From assembly GCA_024641745.1 (NCBI GenBank), contig JAHECL010000013.1, forward strand, positions 1 through 32,247: 32,247 bases of DNA, given 5' to 3'. Position 1 is the stretch's first letter. Each line of letters starts with the position of its first letter. Position numbers and translations under genes: made by a program. This document shows positions 9,898 through 17,199 of this stretch, piece after piece. Origin of the DNA: Gemmatimonadota bacterium (lineage in GTDB: Bacteria; Gemmatimonadota; Gemmatimonadetes; Gemmatimonadales; GWC2-71-9). Below the pieces are notes generated by a model. It was not told the origin of the DNA, searched no databases, and worked only from the letters and a program-made list of their open reading frames with translations.

Positions 9898-10765
9898 CGC
9901 CACGCTCCAGCGCCCGGATGATCCGTTCGGGCAGGCGGGGGTCCGCCAGGGCGCCCGTGCCGATGCCGACCAGCGACGCGCCGGCCGCCAGGTACTGACG
10001 GACGTCGGCGACACCGCGCACGCCGCCGACCCCGATCACCGGAAAGTCGGGCGCGCGTTCCCGAACCCGGCGCACGGCGAGCACACCGGCGGGCAGCAGA
10101 ACCGGCCCGCTGGCGCCGCCGTTGCCATTGCCCAGCCTCGCCTTCCCGCCGGGGTCGAGGGCGAGTCCCGGCAGGGTATTCACGACCGAGACGCCATCGG
10201 CCCCGGCGTCGCGAGCGACGAGCGCCAGCGCGGCGATGTCCGGGAGCGCCGGGGAGAGCTTGGCCACCAGCGGGCGGCGGGTCACCCGCCGGCAGCGGGC
10301 AACGATGTCGGCAACGGCGAGTGGATCGGCCCCGAATTCGAGCCCCCCCGCCGCCGTGTTCGGGCAGCTGAGATTGAGCTCGTACGCCGTGATCCCATCC
10401 AGGTCATCCAGCCCCTCGATGACCGCTGGATACTCGCCCGCGGCGAACCCGACCACGTTGACCAGCACCCGGGCGGTCCGCAGGTGGGTGAACATCCACG
10501 GCAGTTCGACCGCCCTGACCTGGGCGAGCCCGGGGTTTGCCAGGCCGACCGAGTTGAGCATCCCGCCGCGGAACTCGGCGACACGGGGCGGGGCGTTGCC
10601 GGCACGCGGCTCGAGCGAGACCGCCTTGCTGACGATTCCGCCCAGCCGTTCCAGGTCCATGACGCCGTCAAGCTCCCGGCCGTACCCGGCGGTCCCCGAG
10701 GCGAGGAGGATGGGGTTCTGGAACCGGACGCCGAAGACTTCGCGCGCCAGAGGTGGGGAGGCCAC
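9890..10765 (-). CDS. pyrD: Dihydroorotate dehydrogenase, class 1 (1B-like catalytic subunit)
   Basis: PyrD oxidises dihydroorotate to orotate with FMN. The 291-residue protein has the class 1 pattern: N-P-I-L-L-A-S-G-T-A-G-Y-G at the start, S-K-A-V-S (K47) with the FMN, N-S-V-G-L-A-N-P-G near 71-79, and the active-site cysteine C134 in N-L-S-C-P-N. V-V-N-T and a closing G-V-G-G-V bind FMN phosphate. Class 1B enzymes usually pair with an electron-transfer subunit, PyrK; none is adjacent, so the class 1B label is provisional. The GTG at 10765 shares one base with the stop of the upstream lipoprotein gene (TAGTG). Confidence 0.93.
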   Translation of the reverse strand: MASPPLAREVFGVRFQNPILLASGTAGYGRELDGVMDLERLGGIVSKAVSLEPRAGNAPPRVAEFRGGMLNSVGLANPGLAQVRAVELPWMFTHLRTARVLVNVVGFAAGEYPAVIEGLDDLDGITAYELNLSCPNTAAGGLEFGADPLAVADIVARCRRVTRRPLVAKLSPALPDIAALALVARDAGADGVSVVNTLPGLALDPGGKARLGNGNGGASGPVLLPAGVLAVRRVRERAPDFPVIGVGGVRGVADVRQYLAAGASLVGIGTGALADPRLPERIIRALERGDG

Positions 10766-12147
10766 TACTTGAGGTCGTCCTGCTGGCGCTGCCCGGCGGC
10801 CGGTGCGCGCCGGACGGCCGGGGTGCGGCCTGCCGCCCCGCCTCCTGTGCTGTACGCCAGGAGGGAATCCTCGAGTGCGAGCACGGCGGGGGTGACTTCC
10901 CCGGCCACCAGCAGGACGTAGGGGCTGTCCGGATAGGTGGACCAGAGCGTCTCGACGATCGACTCGACCTCGTCCTCCCGCATCGCCGCAAGGGCGAGCA
11001 GGGCCTTGGGGGCATAGGGTGAGGTCGGCCAGAGGGCCGGGACCGCGGCGAAGAGCTGCGCCGCGATCCGCGGGGCCGGGAGGACGTCCCGCACTGATTC
11101 CGCGAGCACGAAGGTGGCGAGGTCCCCCTGCGGCGCCCCGGGCGGGACCGAGTCGAGGTATCCACGCGCCCGGTCGAGGACGCGCAGGTAGTTGATCGCA
11201 CTGATGGCACTCGGGCCGCCGAACTCGGCAAGCGGCGCGACGTCCGGGCGCGCGAGTTCCAGCTGTGCGAGGGTGTCCGCCTGCCCGATGATCTGGTCCG
11301 AGATGCGCAGGCGGGCGCGCAGCGAGGCCTCGGTCACCGGCTTGGCGGCCGCCGCCGCACGCAACCGCGCCAGCGCGGAGTCCGGATCGGTGGGCGCCAG
11401 CCGAAGCCCGTCGGCGACGAGCAGGTCGTCTCGTGTCTCTCCCGGCAGACCCGGCATCGCGGCGACGGCCGTGGTGTACTGCGACGCCAGGCCGGGGTCG
11501 ACCCGGCCGATGCCGGCCAGGGCAACGCCCCACGGCAGCGTGGTGTCGTTCCGGGCGAGCGCCTGGTCCAGCAGGGGACGCGCCTCCGTCACCTCGCCCA
11601 GGGCGGCGTAGCAGATGGTCCGCTCCGAGACCGCGACCGGCCCTGTGAGTCCCTCGAGCGCATCGAGCGCCGCCTGGTAGGCACCGTCGAGGCGGAGAAT
11701 CCTGGCATGCTGGACCCGCGCCAGGTTTCGCACCGACGTGTCGGAGCTCTCCATCAGCGCCACGAACGCGCGGTCGGCGGCGGCGAGGTTGCCCACCTGC
11801 ACCTGGCAGGCGCCGAGGCGGACCTGGGCCTGCTCCGCCACCTTGGGGCTGTCGCGCGAGAGAGTGGCCTGTTCGAGGGCCGGGATCGCGCCGGCGCAGT
11901 CGCCGCGGCTCATCATCGCCTCGCCGACGATCAGCTGGGCGTCGTCGGCCCAGCTGCTGGTGGGGTAGCGGGCGATCACGGTGTCGGCCCGCACCTGGGC
12001 CTGGGCCCAGAACCCCTGCGCGGCGAAGGTCTGTCCGTTGCGCTCCGCCTTCCTGGCGCGATTGGCGAGCCGGTTGGCGTTGTACATGCCGTTGTAATAG
12101 ACGCAGCCGCCGGCCAGGAGGAGCACGAGCGGGAGGGCGCGCTTCAC
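10765..12147 (-). CDS. Predicted lipoprotein with TPR-like repeats
   Basis: A 460-residue protein starting at GTG 12147. The N-terminus (K-R-A-L-P-L-V-L-L-L-A-G-G-C15) is a short hydrophobic signal ending in a lipobox-like L-A-G-G-C, so it is probably lipid-anchored in the envelope. The mature part is alpha-helical and Ala/Leu-rich, with repeated units about 35 residues apart (for example F-W-A-Q-A-Q-V-R-A-D-T-V-I-A-R-Y-P). These resemble the tetratricopeptide folds of BamD/YbgF-type assembly factors. The C-terminal 30 residues are low-complexity Gly/Ala/Arg/Gln. The start overlaps the amidase stop in a GTGA junction. An envelope scaffold or assembly role is inferred from fold and neighbours; no specific family is recognised. 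Confidence 0.8.
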   Translation of the reverse strand: MKRALPLVLLLAGGCVYYNGMYNANRLANRARKAERNGQTFAAQGFWAQAQVRADTVIARYPTSSWADDAQLIVGEAMMSRGDCAGAIPALEQATLSRDSPKVAEQAQVRLGACQVQVGNLAAADRAFVALMESSDTSVRNLARVQHARILRLDGAYQAALDALEGLTGPVAVSERTICYAALGEVTEARPLLDQALARNDTTLPWGVALAGIGRVDPGLASQYTTAVAAMPGLPGETRDDLLVADGLRLAPTDPDSALARLRAAAAAKPVTEASLRARLRISDQIIGQADTLAQLELARPDVAPLAEFGGPSAISAINYLRVLDRARGYLDSVPPGAPQGDLATFVLAESVRDVLPAPRIAAQLFAAVPALWPTSPYAPKALLALAAMREDEVESIVETLWSTYPDSPYVLLVAGEVTPAVLALEDSLLAYSTGGGAAGRTPAVRRAPAAGQRQQDDLK

Positions 12148-13325
12148 TGGCTCGCCCCCGTCGCGCGGACGCCGCTCTTCCATTCGAACTCGAGGAGGTA
12201 GTCCACGATCGCGTCGGCCAGCGCCCTGGCGATCTGCCGCTGGCCGTCGGCGGAGAGCAGGAACGCCGCGTCGGAAGGACTGGAGCTGTACCCCATCTCG
12301 ACCAGCACGCCGGGACGCCGCCCGGTGTTGAGCACCGCGAGGTCGTTGCGCTGCTTCACGCCCCGGTTGGTCCCGGGGTGGACCGGCTCGAGGTTGGCCT
12401 GCATCAGGGCGCCCGCCCGCGCCGATTCCCGCAGGTACTCGTTCATCTGCAGGTCCTTCAGGATGTACGCCAGCGGCCCCATCACCAGGTCCTGGTCGGC
12501 CTCGCTCTCGAAGCGCAGCGCCTCGTTTTCCGTCCGGGCCACCCGGTCGGCGTCCGCCGAGTTTTCCTCGCCGATGATCAGCGTCGAGAAGCCGCTGATC
12601 GAGCGGTAGTCACGGCGCTTGCGGGTATCCAGGGCGTCCACGTGGAGGCTGACGAAGAGGTCGCAGCTGGCGTCGCAGGTGGGCGCGCGCTGCAGCAGGT
12701 TGGGGCGGACGTCGGTGGTGCGCGTCATCCGGACGGTGATGCCACGACGTGTGAGCTCCTTCTCGAGCAGGAGCGCGACCTTCAGGGTGACGTCCTTTTC
12801 GGTGACGCCGCGAGGGAAGAAGCGGCCGGGGTTGCCGGGGTCGGCGCCGCCGTGCCCCGCATCCACCGTGACGACGTGGCCGGGCAGCAACCCGTTGGCA
12901 AGCCGCTTCGGCCCCGGCGCCGCCGCCGCCCCCCGCTGGACCAGGCGACCGGCGCTGCGGTCGAACTGGTAGAGCTCGCCCAGATAGCGCGGGAGGATTT
13001 CGGACACGAACTGATAGGGCACGAAGAGGGAGTCGTCCCGTTCGATCGAGGCGACGGCGAGCGGTTCGAGGCGATCGTTCAGGCGGAAGAGCGCCGCGTA
13101 CGGGAGGAAGCTGAAGTCCTGCCGGGAGATCACGACGGTGGTCCAGGCACCATCGACGCGGACACCGCCACCGAGCGCGGTCGCGAGCGGGAGGGCGGCC
13201 ACCATCGCCCGCCCGCCGGCATCGGCGGTGACCGCCAGGCGGGTCTCGCCCCGGGGCGTGGTGATGACAAGCTGGGACGGCGGGACCGGCCCGCCGAAGG
13301 CGAGGAGCAGCGCGAGTCCGATCAC
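12144..13325 (-). CDS. N-acetylmuramoyl-L-alanine amidase (Amidase_3), exported
   Basis: This zinc hydrolase cleaves the MurNAc-L-Ala bond of peptidoglycan in the periplasm, usually in daughter-cell separation. The GTG start at 13325 overlaps the smpB stop (GTGA) and opens a short hydrophobic signal (I-G-L-A-L-L-L-A-F-G-G). Residues 20-130 form a beta-rich N-terminal domain like the substrate-targeting or copper-amine-oxidase-like domains of secreted amidases. The Amidase_3 domain follows: V-D-A-G-H158-G-G, E176 in V-T-E-K-D-V-T, S-L-H-V-D-A, and the catalytic glutamate in V-L-V-E-M-G-Y. All four zinc/catalytic residues are present. I see no LysM or SPOR domain. An upstream start would only read through smpB out of frame. 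Confidence 0.93.
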   Translation of the reverse strand: MIGLALLLAFGGPVPPSQLVITTPRGETRLAVTADAGGRAMVAALPLATALGGGVRVDGAWTTVVISRQDFSFLPYAALFRLNDRLEPLAVASIERDDSLFVPYQFVSEILPRYLGELYQFDRSAGRLVQRGAAAAPGPKRLANGLLPGHVVTVDAGHGGADPGNPGRFFPRGVTEKDVTLKVALLLEKELTRRGITVRMTRTTDVRPNLLQRAPTCDASCDLFVSLHVDALDTRKRRDYRSISGFSTLIIGEENSADADRVARTENEALRFESEADQDLVMGPLAYILKDLQMNEYLRESARAGALMQANLEPVHPGTNRGVKQRNDLAVLNTGRRPGVLVEMGYSSSPSDAAFLLSADGQRQIARALADAIVDYLLEFEWKSGVRATGASQ

Positions 13326-13807
13326 CGCTGCCGTCCCACGGCGATGGCGCGAGCGGTCTCGCGATCGATCATCCGCTCCTTGAGGGCCTGCCGCTTGTCG
13401 TGCTGCTTCTTGCCGCGTCCCAGGCCGATGGCGATCTTCGCCTTGCCGTTCCTGAAGTAGAGTTCGAGCGGCACGAGGCTCAGCCCCTCGCGCTCGACGG
13501 AGCCGATGAGCCGGTTGATTTCCCGGCGATGGAGGAGGAGCTTGCGCGAGCGGACCGGCTCGTGGTTGTAGCGATTGCCCTGGGCGTACGGCGTAACGTT
13601 CATCCCTTCGAGAAAGACCTGGCCTCCGCTGACGCGCGCGTACGCCTCCTTGATGGAGGCCTTCCCGTTGCGCAGCGACTTGACCTCGGTGCCGGTCAGC
13701 ACCAGGCCCGCCTCCCACGTCTCGAGAATGTGGAAGTCGTGGGTCGCCTTGGGATTGCGGGCGACCGAGTGCCGGCGCTCCGTAGGCGCTTCAGATTTCG
13801 CAGACAT
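13322..13807 (-). CDS. smpB: SsrA-binding protein SmpB
   Basis: SmpB binds tmRNA and brings it to stalled ribosomes for trans-translation. The 161-residue protein has the conserved N-x-K-A-x-H-D-F-x-I-x-E-x-x-E-A-G-L-V-L-x-G-T-E-V-K-S-L-R core near residues 18-47. It also has Y-A-R-V and N-R-Y-N-H-E-P-x-R-x-R-K-L-L-L-H-R, G-L-G-R-G-K-K-Q-H-D-K-R and a basic C-terminal tail that enters the decoding channel. The ATG at 13807 lies about 11 bases after the predicted transcription start, leaving little room for a ribosome binding site. It leads a six-gene overlapping operon. The ssrA RNA itself is not in the window. Confidence 0.97.
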   Translation of the reverse strand: MSAKSEAPTERRHSVARNPKATHDFHILETWEAGLVLTGTEVKSLRNGKASIKEAYARVSGGQVFLEGMNVTPYAQGNRYNHEPVRSRKLLLHRREINRLIGSVEREGLSLVPLELYFRNGKAKIAIGLGRGKKQHDKRQALKERMIDRETARAIAVGRQR

Positions 13808-13824
13808 GATCGGCTCGTAAGCCC

Positions 13825-13853
13825 AAGATAGACAGTGGGTTCGGGAGGGTCAA
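13825..13853 (-). promoter_or_regulatory. Promoter of the smpB operon
   Basis: On the minus strand TTGACC (13848-13853) and TATCTT (13825-13830) are separated by exactly 17 bases, five and four matches to the sigma70 consensus. Transcription would start near 13818, only about 11 bases before the smpB ATG, so the leader is very short. The -35 box lies eight bases from that of the divergent tRNA-Leu promoter. Confidence 0.78.
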
Positions 13854-13861
13854 CGGGCCGC

Positions 13862-13891
13862 TTGACGCCGGGGCGGGCTGTCCACTACCTT
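13862..13891 (+). promoter_or_regulatory. Candidate promoter of tRNA-Leu
   Basis: TTGACG (13862-13867) and TACCTT (13886-13891) are spaced 18 bases apart, with the -10 about 10 bases before the mature tRNA. The -35 is a five of six match; the -10 is weak. It is back to back with the smpB promoter. Confidence 0.5.
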
Positions 13892-13901
13892 TGCCGCCCA
13901 C

Positions 13902-13985
13902 GCCGAAGTGGTGGAATTGGTAGACGCGCTGCGTTCAGGGCGCAGTGGGCGCAAGCCCGTGGGGGTTCGAGTCCCCCCTTCGGCA
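13902..13985 (+). tRNA. tRNA-Leu (anticodon CAG)
   Basis: An 84-base class II tRNA. The acceptor stem GCCGAAG (13902-13908) pairs with CTTCGGC (13978-13984), followed by discriminator A at 13985. A D-arm with the usual TGGTAGAC loop is followed by an anticodon stem-loop reading TT-CAG-GG, which decodes CUG leucine. A long variable arm and a T-arm with GGGGG-TTCGAGT-CCCCC complete the fold. No CCA is encoded after the discriminator, so it must be added by tRNA nucleotidyltransferase. The gene ends about 10 bases from the convergent moeB-like stop. Confidence 0.95.
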
Positions 13986-13995
13986 CTCTCCAGGT

Positions 13996-15156
13996 TCAGT
14001 ACCGCCTCATCGTCACATCGACTTCGTGAGCCCACCGGTCAATGCCCCCGGCGAGGCTCCGCACGCGCGGCAACCCCACCGACCGAAGGAAGGTGGCCGC
14101 CTGCAGCGACCGGATGCCATGGTGGCAATACGCCACGATGTCCGCCGACGGATCGAGGGAGGGCGCCAGCCCCGGCAGTCGGGCGAGGGGGGTGAGCGTG
14201 GCGTTCTCCAGCCGCACCAGGTCCCACTCCGGCACCTCTCGCACGTCCAGCAGGACGATCGGCCGTCCGGCGGCGAGTTCCCGCTGCAATTCCAGGGGCG
14301 TGACCTCGATCCCCGCCGGCGTGTCCACCGGGGCGACCCCGCAGAACGCCTCGTAGTCGATCAACGCGCGCACCGTCGGCGAGTCGCCGCAGAGGGGGCA
14401 GGCGGGATCGCGCTGCAGCGCCAGTTCACGGAACTGCATGCGCAGGGCGTCGAAGAGGAGCAGCCGGCCGGCGAGCGTCTCCCCGATGCCGAGCACGACC
14501 TTGATCGCCTCCATCGCCTGGAGACTCCCGATCACCCCGGGCAGCGCACCGATGACCCCCGCCTCCGCGCATCCGGGCACCATGCCCGGCGGGGGCGGCT
14601 CGGCGTAGAGGCACCGGTAACAGGGCCCGCCCCGCGCGGCAAAGACCGAGGCCTGCCCCTCGAACTGGAAGATCGCCCCGTACACGTCGGGGATGCCGGA
14701 GAGATAGGCGGCGTCGTTGACCAGATACCGGGTCGGAAAATTGTCGCTGCCGTCGAGCACCACCTCGAAGCCGTCGAAGATCTGGAGCGCGTTGGAGGCA
14801 GTGAGCCGTTCCGGAAAGGTCTCGACCCTGACGAGCGGGTTGAGATCCCGCAGCCGCGACGCCGCGGAATCGAGCTTCGGCAGGCCGAGGGTCGAGGTGC
14901 CGTGGAGCACCTGTCGCTGCAGGTTGCTGACGTCCACGAGGTCGGCATCCACGAGGCCGATGGTGCCGACGCCGGCGGCCGCCAGGTAGAGCGCCGCCGG
15001 GGAACCGAGCCCCCCGGCCCCGACCACCAGCACGCGGGCCTGCTTCAGCCGGCGCTGACCCGCCTCCCCCACATGGGGGAGGATCAGGTGACGGGAATAG
15101 CGCTGGAACTCCGCGGGGGAGAGGGGAGCGGGTGCGGTGTCACGGACAGGGGCCAT
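13996..15156 (-). CDS. moeB: MoeB/ThiF-type adenylyltransferase fused to a rhodanese domain
   Basis: The E1-like domain adenylates the C-terminal glycine of a small sulfur carrier (MoaD, ThiS or similar), and the rhodanese domain supplies sulfur. In the 386-residue protein the ATP loop is G-A-G-G-L-G-S-P (46-53), with N-L-Q-R-Q near 78-82 and G-S-D-N-F-P-T-R near 136-143. Two CxxC pairs (C179/C182, C253/C256) hold structural zinc, and C196 in P-G-C-A-E-A-G is the conserved E1 cysteine. The rhodanese domain spans about 285-380 with catalytic C344 in Y-C-H-H-G-I-R-S. The architecture matches MoeBR/MoeZ-type proteins. No sulfur-carrier gene is adjacent, so its pathway (molybdopterin, thiamine, cysteine or tRNA thiolation) is open. 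An intrinsic terminator lies 15 bases before the start. Confidence 0.93.
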   Translation of the reverse strand: MAPVRDTAPAPLSPAEFQRYSRHLILPHVGEAGQRRLKQARVLVVGAGGLGSPAALYLAAAGVGTIGLVDADLVDVSNLQRQVLHGTSTLGLPKLDSAASRLRDLNPLVRVETFPERLTASNALQIFDGFEVVLDGSDNFPTRYLVNDAAYLSGIPDVYGAIFQFEGQASVFAARGGPCYRCLYAEPPPPGMVPGCAEAGVIGALPGVIGSLQAMEAIKVVLGIGETLAGRLLLFDALRMQFRELALQRDPACPLCGDSPTVRALIDYEAFCGVAPVDTPAGIEVTPLELQRELAAGRPIVLLDVREVPEWDLVRLENATLTPLARLPGLAPSLDPSADIVAYCHHGIRSLQAATFLRSVGLPRVRSLAGGIDRWAHEVDVTMRRY

Positions 15157-15171
15157 GGGCAGGTCCGAACG

Positions 15172-15196
15172 AAAAACCCGACCGAGCGGTCGGGTT
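15172..15196 (-). terminator. Intrinsic terminator between rrf2 and moeB
   Basis: AACCCGACCG (15175-15184) and CGGTCGGGTT (15187-15196) form a perfect stem with effectively a tetraloop. On the minus strand it is followed by five T residues (A15172-A15176). It lies 23 bases after the rrf2 stop and ends only 15 bases before the moeB ATG. Confidence 0.85.
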
Positions 15197-15219
15197 GGTG
15201 AGCTGGATGCCAGCGTGGG

Positions 15220-15672
15220 TCAGGAGGCGGCAGCGATCCCGACGAGTTCCTGGACCTTGGACTCCTCCTGCATGAGGTCGGTCAGGCTCACACCCTTGAG
15301 GAGCAGGTCCACCTGGTTCCGCAGCGCGTGCCAGACCGGACGGATGCTGCACTGGCTGCCGTTGCCGCACCGCTCGTCGTCCACCTGGTGTGCGTCGCAG
15401 TTGACCTCGAAGATCTGGTGGTCGCAGGCCGCCATCACGTCGTGCACCGAGATCTGCTCCGGGGGCCGGGCGAGGAGGTAGCCGCCGCGCGCTCCGCGGA
15501 CGCTCTGGACCAGCCCGGCGCGCCGCAGCCGGAGAAGGATCTGCTCCACGTAGTCGCCGGGGAGCCGTTCGGACTCGGAGATGTCCCGCGCGGCGACCGG
15601 CTCGGTGCCCCCCCGCCGTGCCAGGTGCAGGGAGATGATGAGGCTGTATTCCGTCCAGGTGGTGACTCGCAT
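15220..15672 (-). CDS. Rrf2-family transcriptional regulator with Fe-S-type cysteines (IscR-like)
   Basis: A 150-residue winged-helix regulator. The N-terminus has the family start M-R-V-T-T-W-T-E-Y-S-L, and the recognition and wing segment has L-P-x-D-Y-V-E-Q-I-L-L-R-L-R-R-A-G-L-V and R-G-A-R-G-G-Y-L-L-A-R. Three cysteines in the canonical ligand region, C92, C102 and C108 (C-x9-C-x5-C), precede a conserved W; an extra C83 lies nearby. This suggests a 2Fe-2S-sensing protein like IscR or NsrR, but the ligand spacing differs from IscR and the signal is unknown. I chose the ATG at 15672 because an upstream extension would start inside the promoter. No isc or suf genes are visible nearby. Confidence 0.9.
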   Translation of the reverse strand: MRVTTWTEYSLIISLHLARRGGTEPVAARDISESERLPGDYVEQILLRLRRAGLVQSVRGARGGYLLARPPEQISVHDVMAACDHQIFEVNCDAHQVDDERCGNGSQCSIRPVWHALRNQVDLLLKGVSLTDLMQEESKVQELVGIAAAS

Positions 15673-15678
15673 GGGTTC

Positions 15679-15707
15679 AATATGGGAGTGACACGGTGGG
15701 ATATCAA
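15679..15707 (-). promoter_or_regulatory. Promoter of rrf2, probably giving a leaderless mRNA
   Basis: On the minus strand TTGATA (15702-15707, five of six) and CATATT (15679-15684, four of six) are spaced 17 bases. The predicted start falls on or next to the A of the rrf2 ATG at 15672, which implies a leaderless transcript. An imperfect inverted repeat, GGTTCAATAT (15674-15683) against ATATCAACC (15701-15709), spans both boxes and could be an autoregulatory operator. Confidence 0.65.
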
Positions 15708-15726
15708 CCGCGCCCACCCGGGGGGC

Positions 15727-17145
15727 TCAGCCGCCGCCGGGGAGCCCCTTCCCTCCCGGGACGCCCAGCTCCGTCATTGCGCGGAGGTCGAGGATCTCCT
15801 CCAGTTCCTTCCCGTGCAGGATGCCCCGGTCGGTCACCAGCTGCTTGACCGTCAGGCCGGTGGCAATCGCCTCCTTGGCCAGCTTCGCCGCCTCGGCGTA
15901 CCCGATCTTCGGGGCCAGCGCGGTCACCAGGGCGGGGCTCCGTTCGAGCCAGTAGGCGCACTGGGCGGCGTCGGCGGTGATGCCCTCGACGCAGCGCTCG
16001 GCGAACACCCGCGTGGCGTTGCCCACGATCATCAGGCTGAAGACGATGTTGTGGGTGATCACCGGCATCATGACGTTGAGTTCCATCTGCCCCGCCTCCG
16101 ACGCCATGGCGACCGTCGTGTCCAGTCCGATCGCCTGGTAGCAGACCTGGTTCACCATCTCGGCGATGGACGGGTTCACCTTCCCCGGCATGATGCTCGA
16201 GCCCGGCTGCACCGCCGGCAGGCCGATCTCCGCGAGGCCGGTCCGCGGGCCGGAGGCGAGGAGGCGGATGTCGTTGGCGAGCTTGTTGAGGTCGAGTACC
16301 CAGCCGCGCAGCGCACCGCTGAACGTCGCGATATCGCCCATCGACTGCATCAGCTGCACGCGGTCTTCGCCGACCTGCAGGTCGAGGCCGGTGATGTCGC
16401 GGAGGTGCTTGACCATCAGCGCGGGGTAGGCCGCCTCGGCGTTGATCCCGGTGCCGACCGCGGTGCCCCCGATGTTCATCGGGCGCAGCCAGGCTGCGGC
16501 CTCACCGAGCTTGGCCCGGTGGCGGGCGACGGTCCGGCCGTACGCCGTGAACTCCTGGCCCAGGCGGATCGGCGTGGCATCCTGCAGGTGGGTGCGCCCC
16601 GACTTGATGATGTCGTCAAACTCGCGTCCCTTGGCGAGCAAGGCCCCGGCAAGGCGGTCCATCGCCTCGATCAGGGGCGGGAGCGTGGCGAGGCTGGCGA
16701 GGCGCATGGCAGTGGGAATGACGTCATTGGTGCTCTGCGCCATGTTGACGTGGTCGTTGGGGTGCACCGGCGTGTACGTGCCGCGGCGCCCGCCCAGCAA
16801 TTCGTTGGCACGATTCGCCAGGACTTCGTTGCAGTTCATGTGGTGGCTGGTGCCCGCGCCGGCCTGGTAGACGTCCACGACGAACTGGTCGCGATGCTGC
16901 CCCCCCAGCACTTCCAGCGCGGCGGCGATGATTGCGTCGGCGAGCTTCCCCTCGAGCCGTCCGGTCTCCTTGTGTGTCCGTGCCGCGGCGAGCTTGATCT
17001 GGACGACGGCGTCCACGAAGGCCGGCAGCGGCCGGAGGCCCGAGATGGGGTAGTTTTGGACGGCGCGAAGGGTCTGGATGCCATACAGGGCGTCGGCGGG
17101 GACGGCGAGTTCGCCGAGGGGATCTTTTTCGATGCGAGTCGTCAT
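15727..17145 (-). CDS. aspA: Aspartate ammonia-lyase
   Basis: AspA deaminates L-aspartate reversibly to fumarate and ammonia. The 472-residue protein belongs to the fumarase/aspartase superfamily, with the signature G-S-S-I-M-P-G-K-V-N-P at 315-325 and G-Q-E-F upstream. I favour aspartase over class II fumarase because of its L-G-E-L-A-V-P-A-D-A-L-Y-G-I-Q-T-L-R start, V-N-Q-V-C-Y-Q-A-I-G-L-D-T-T-V and S-E-A-G-Q-M-E-L-N-V-M. These track AspA rather than FumC, which has T-Q-x-E-A after K-V-N-P. The ATG at 17145 is the only start that keeps the family N-terminus. It is divergent from the small cupin gene across 54 bases. Confidence 0.9.
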   Translation of the reverse strand: MTTRIEKDPLGELAVPADALYGIQTLRAVQNYPISGLRPLPAFVDAVVQIKLAAARTHKETGRLEGKLADAIIAAALEVLGGQHRDQFVVDVYQAGAGTSHHMNCNEVLANRANELLGGRRGTYTPVHPNDHVNMAQSTNDVIPTAMRLASLATLPPLIEAMDRLAGALLAKGREFDDIIKSGRTHLQDATPIRLGQEFTAYGRTVARHRAKLGEAAAWLRPMNIGGTAVGTGINAEAAYPALMVKHLRDITGLDLQVGEDRVQLMQSMGDIATFSGALRGWVLDLNKLANDIRLLASGPRTGLAEIGLPAVQPGSSIMPGKVNPSIAEMVNQVCYQAIGLDTTVAMASEAGQMELNVMMPVITHNIVFSLMIVGNATRVFAERCVEGITADAAQCAYWLERSPALVTALAPKIGYAEAAKLAKEAIATGLTVKQLVTDRGILHGKELEEILDLRAMTELGVPGGKGLPGGG

Positions 17146-17199
17146 GACAGGGTACCGATGGATCGGGGATCGAGTGACCGGACAACACACGGGAGTCAG

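Noticed and set aside
13835-14029. A 64-codon plus-strand frame over tRNA-Leu
   Set aside because: Its peptide is a translation of the tRNA itself, a common false gene call. The tRNA fold is clear.
15727-17145. Class II fumarase (FumC) as the identity of this gene
   Set aside because: The segment after the K-V-N-P motif and the N-terminus follow aspartase rather than fumarase, so aspA is preferred.
15328-17199. A long N-terminal extension of the cupin gene across aspA
   Set aside because: The cupin fold begins just after the ATG at 17200 with its own GGGAG site. The upstream part is antisense to aspA and rrf2.
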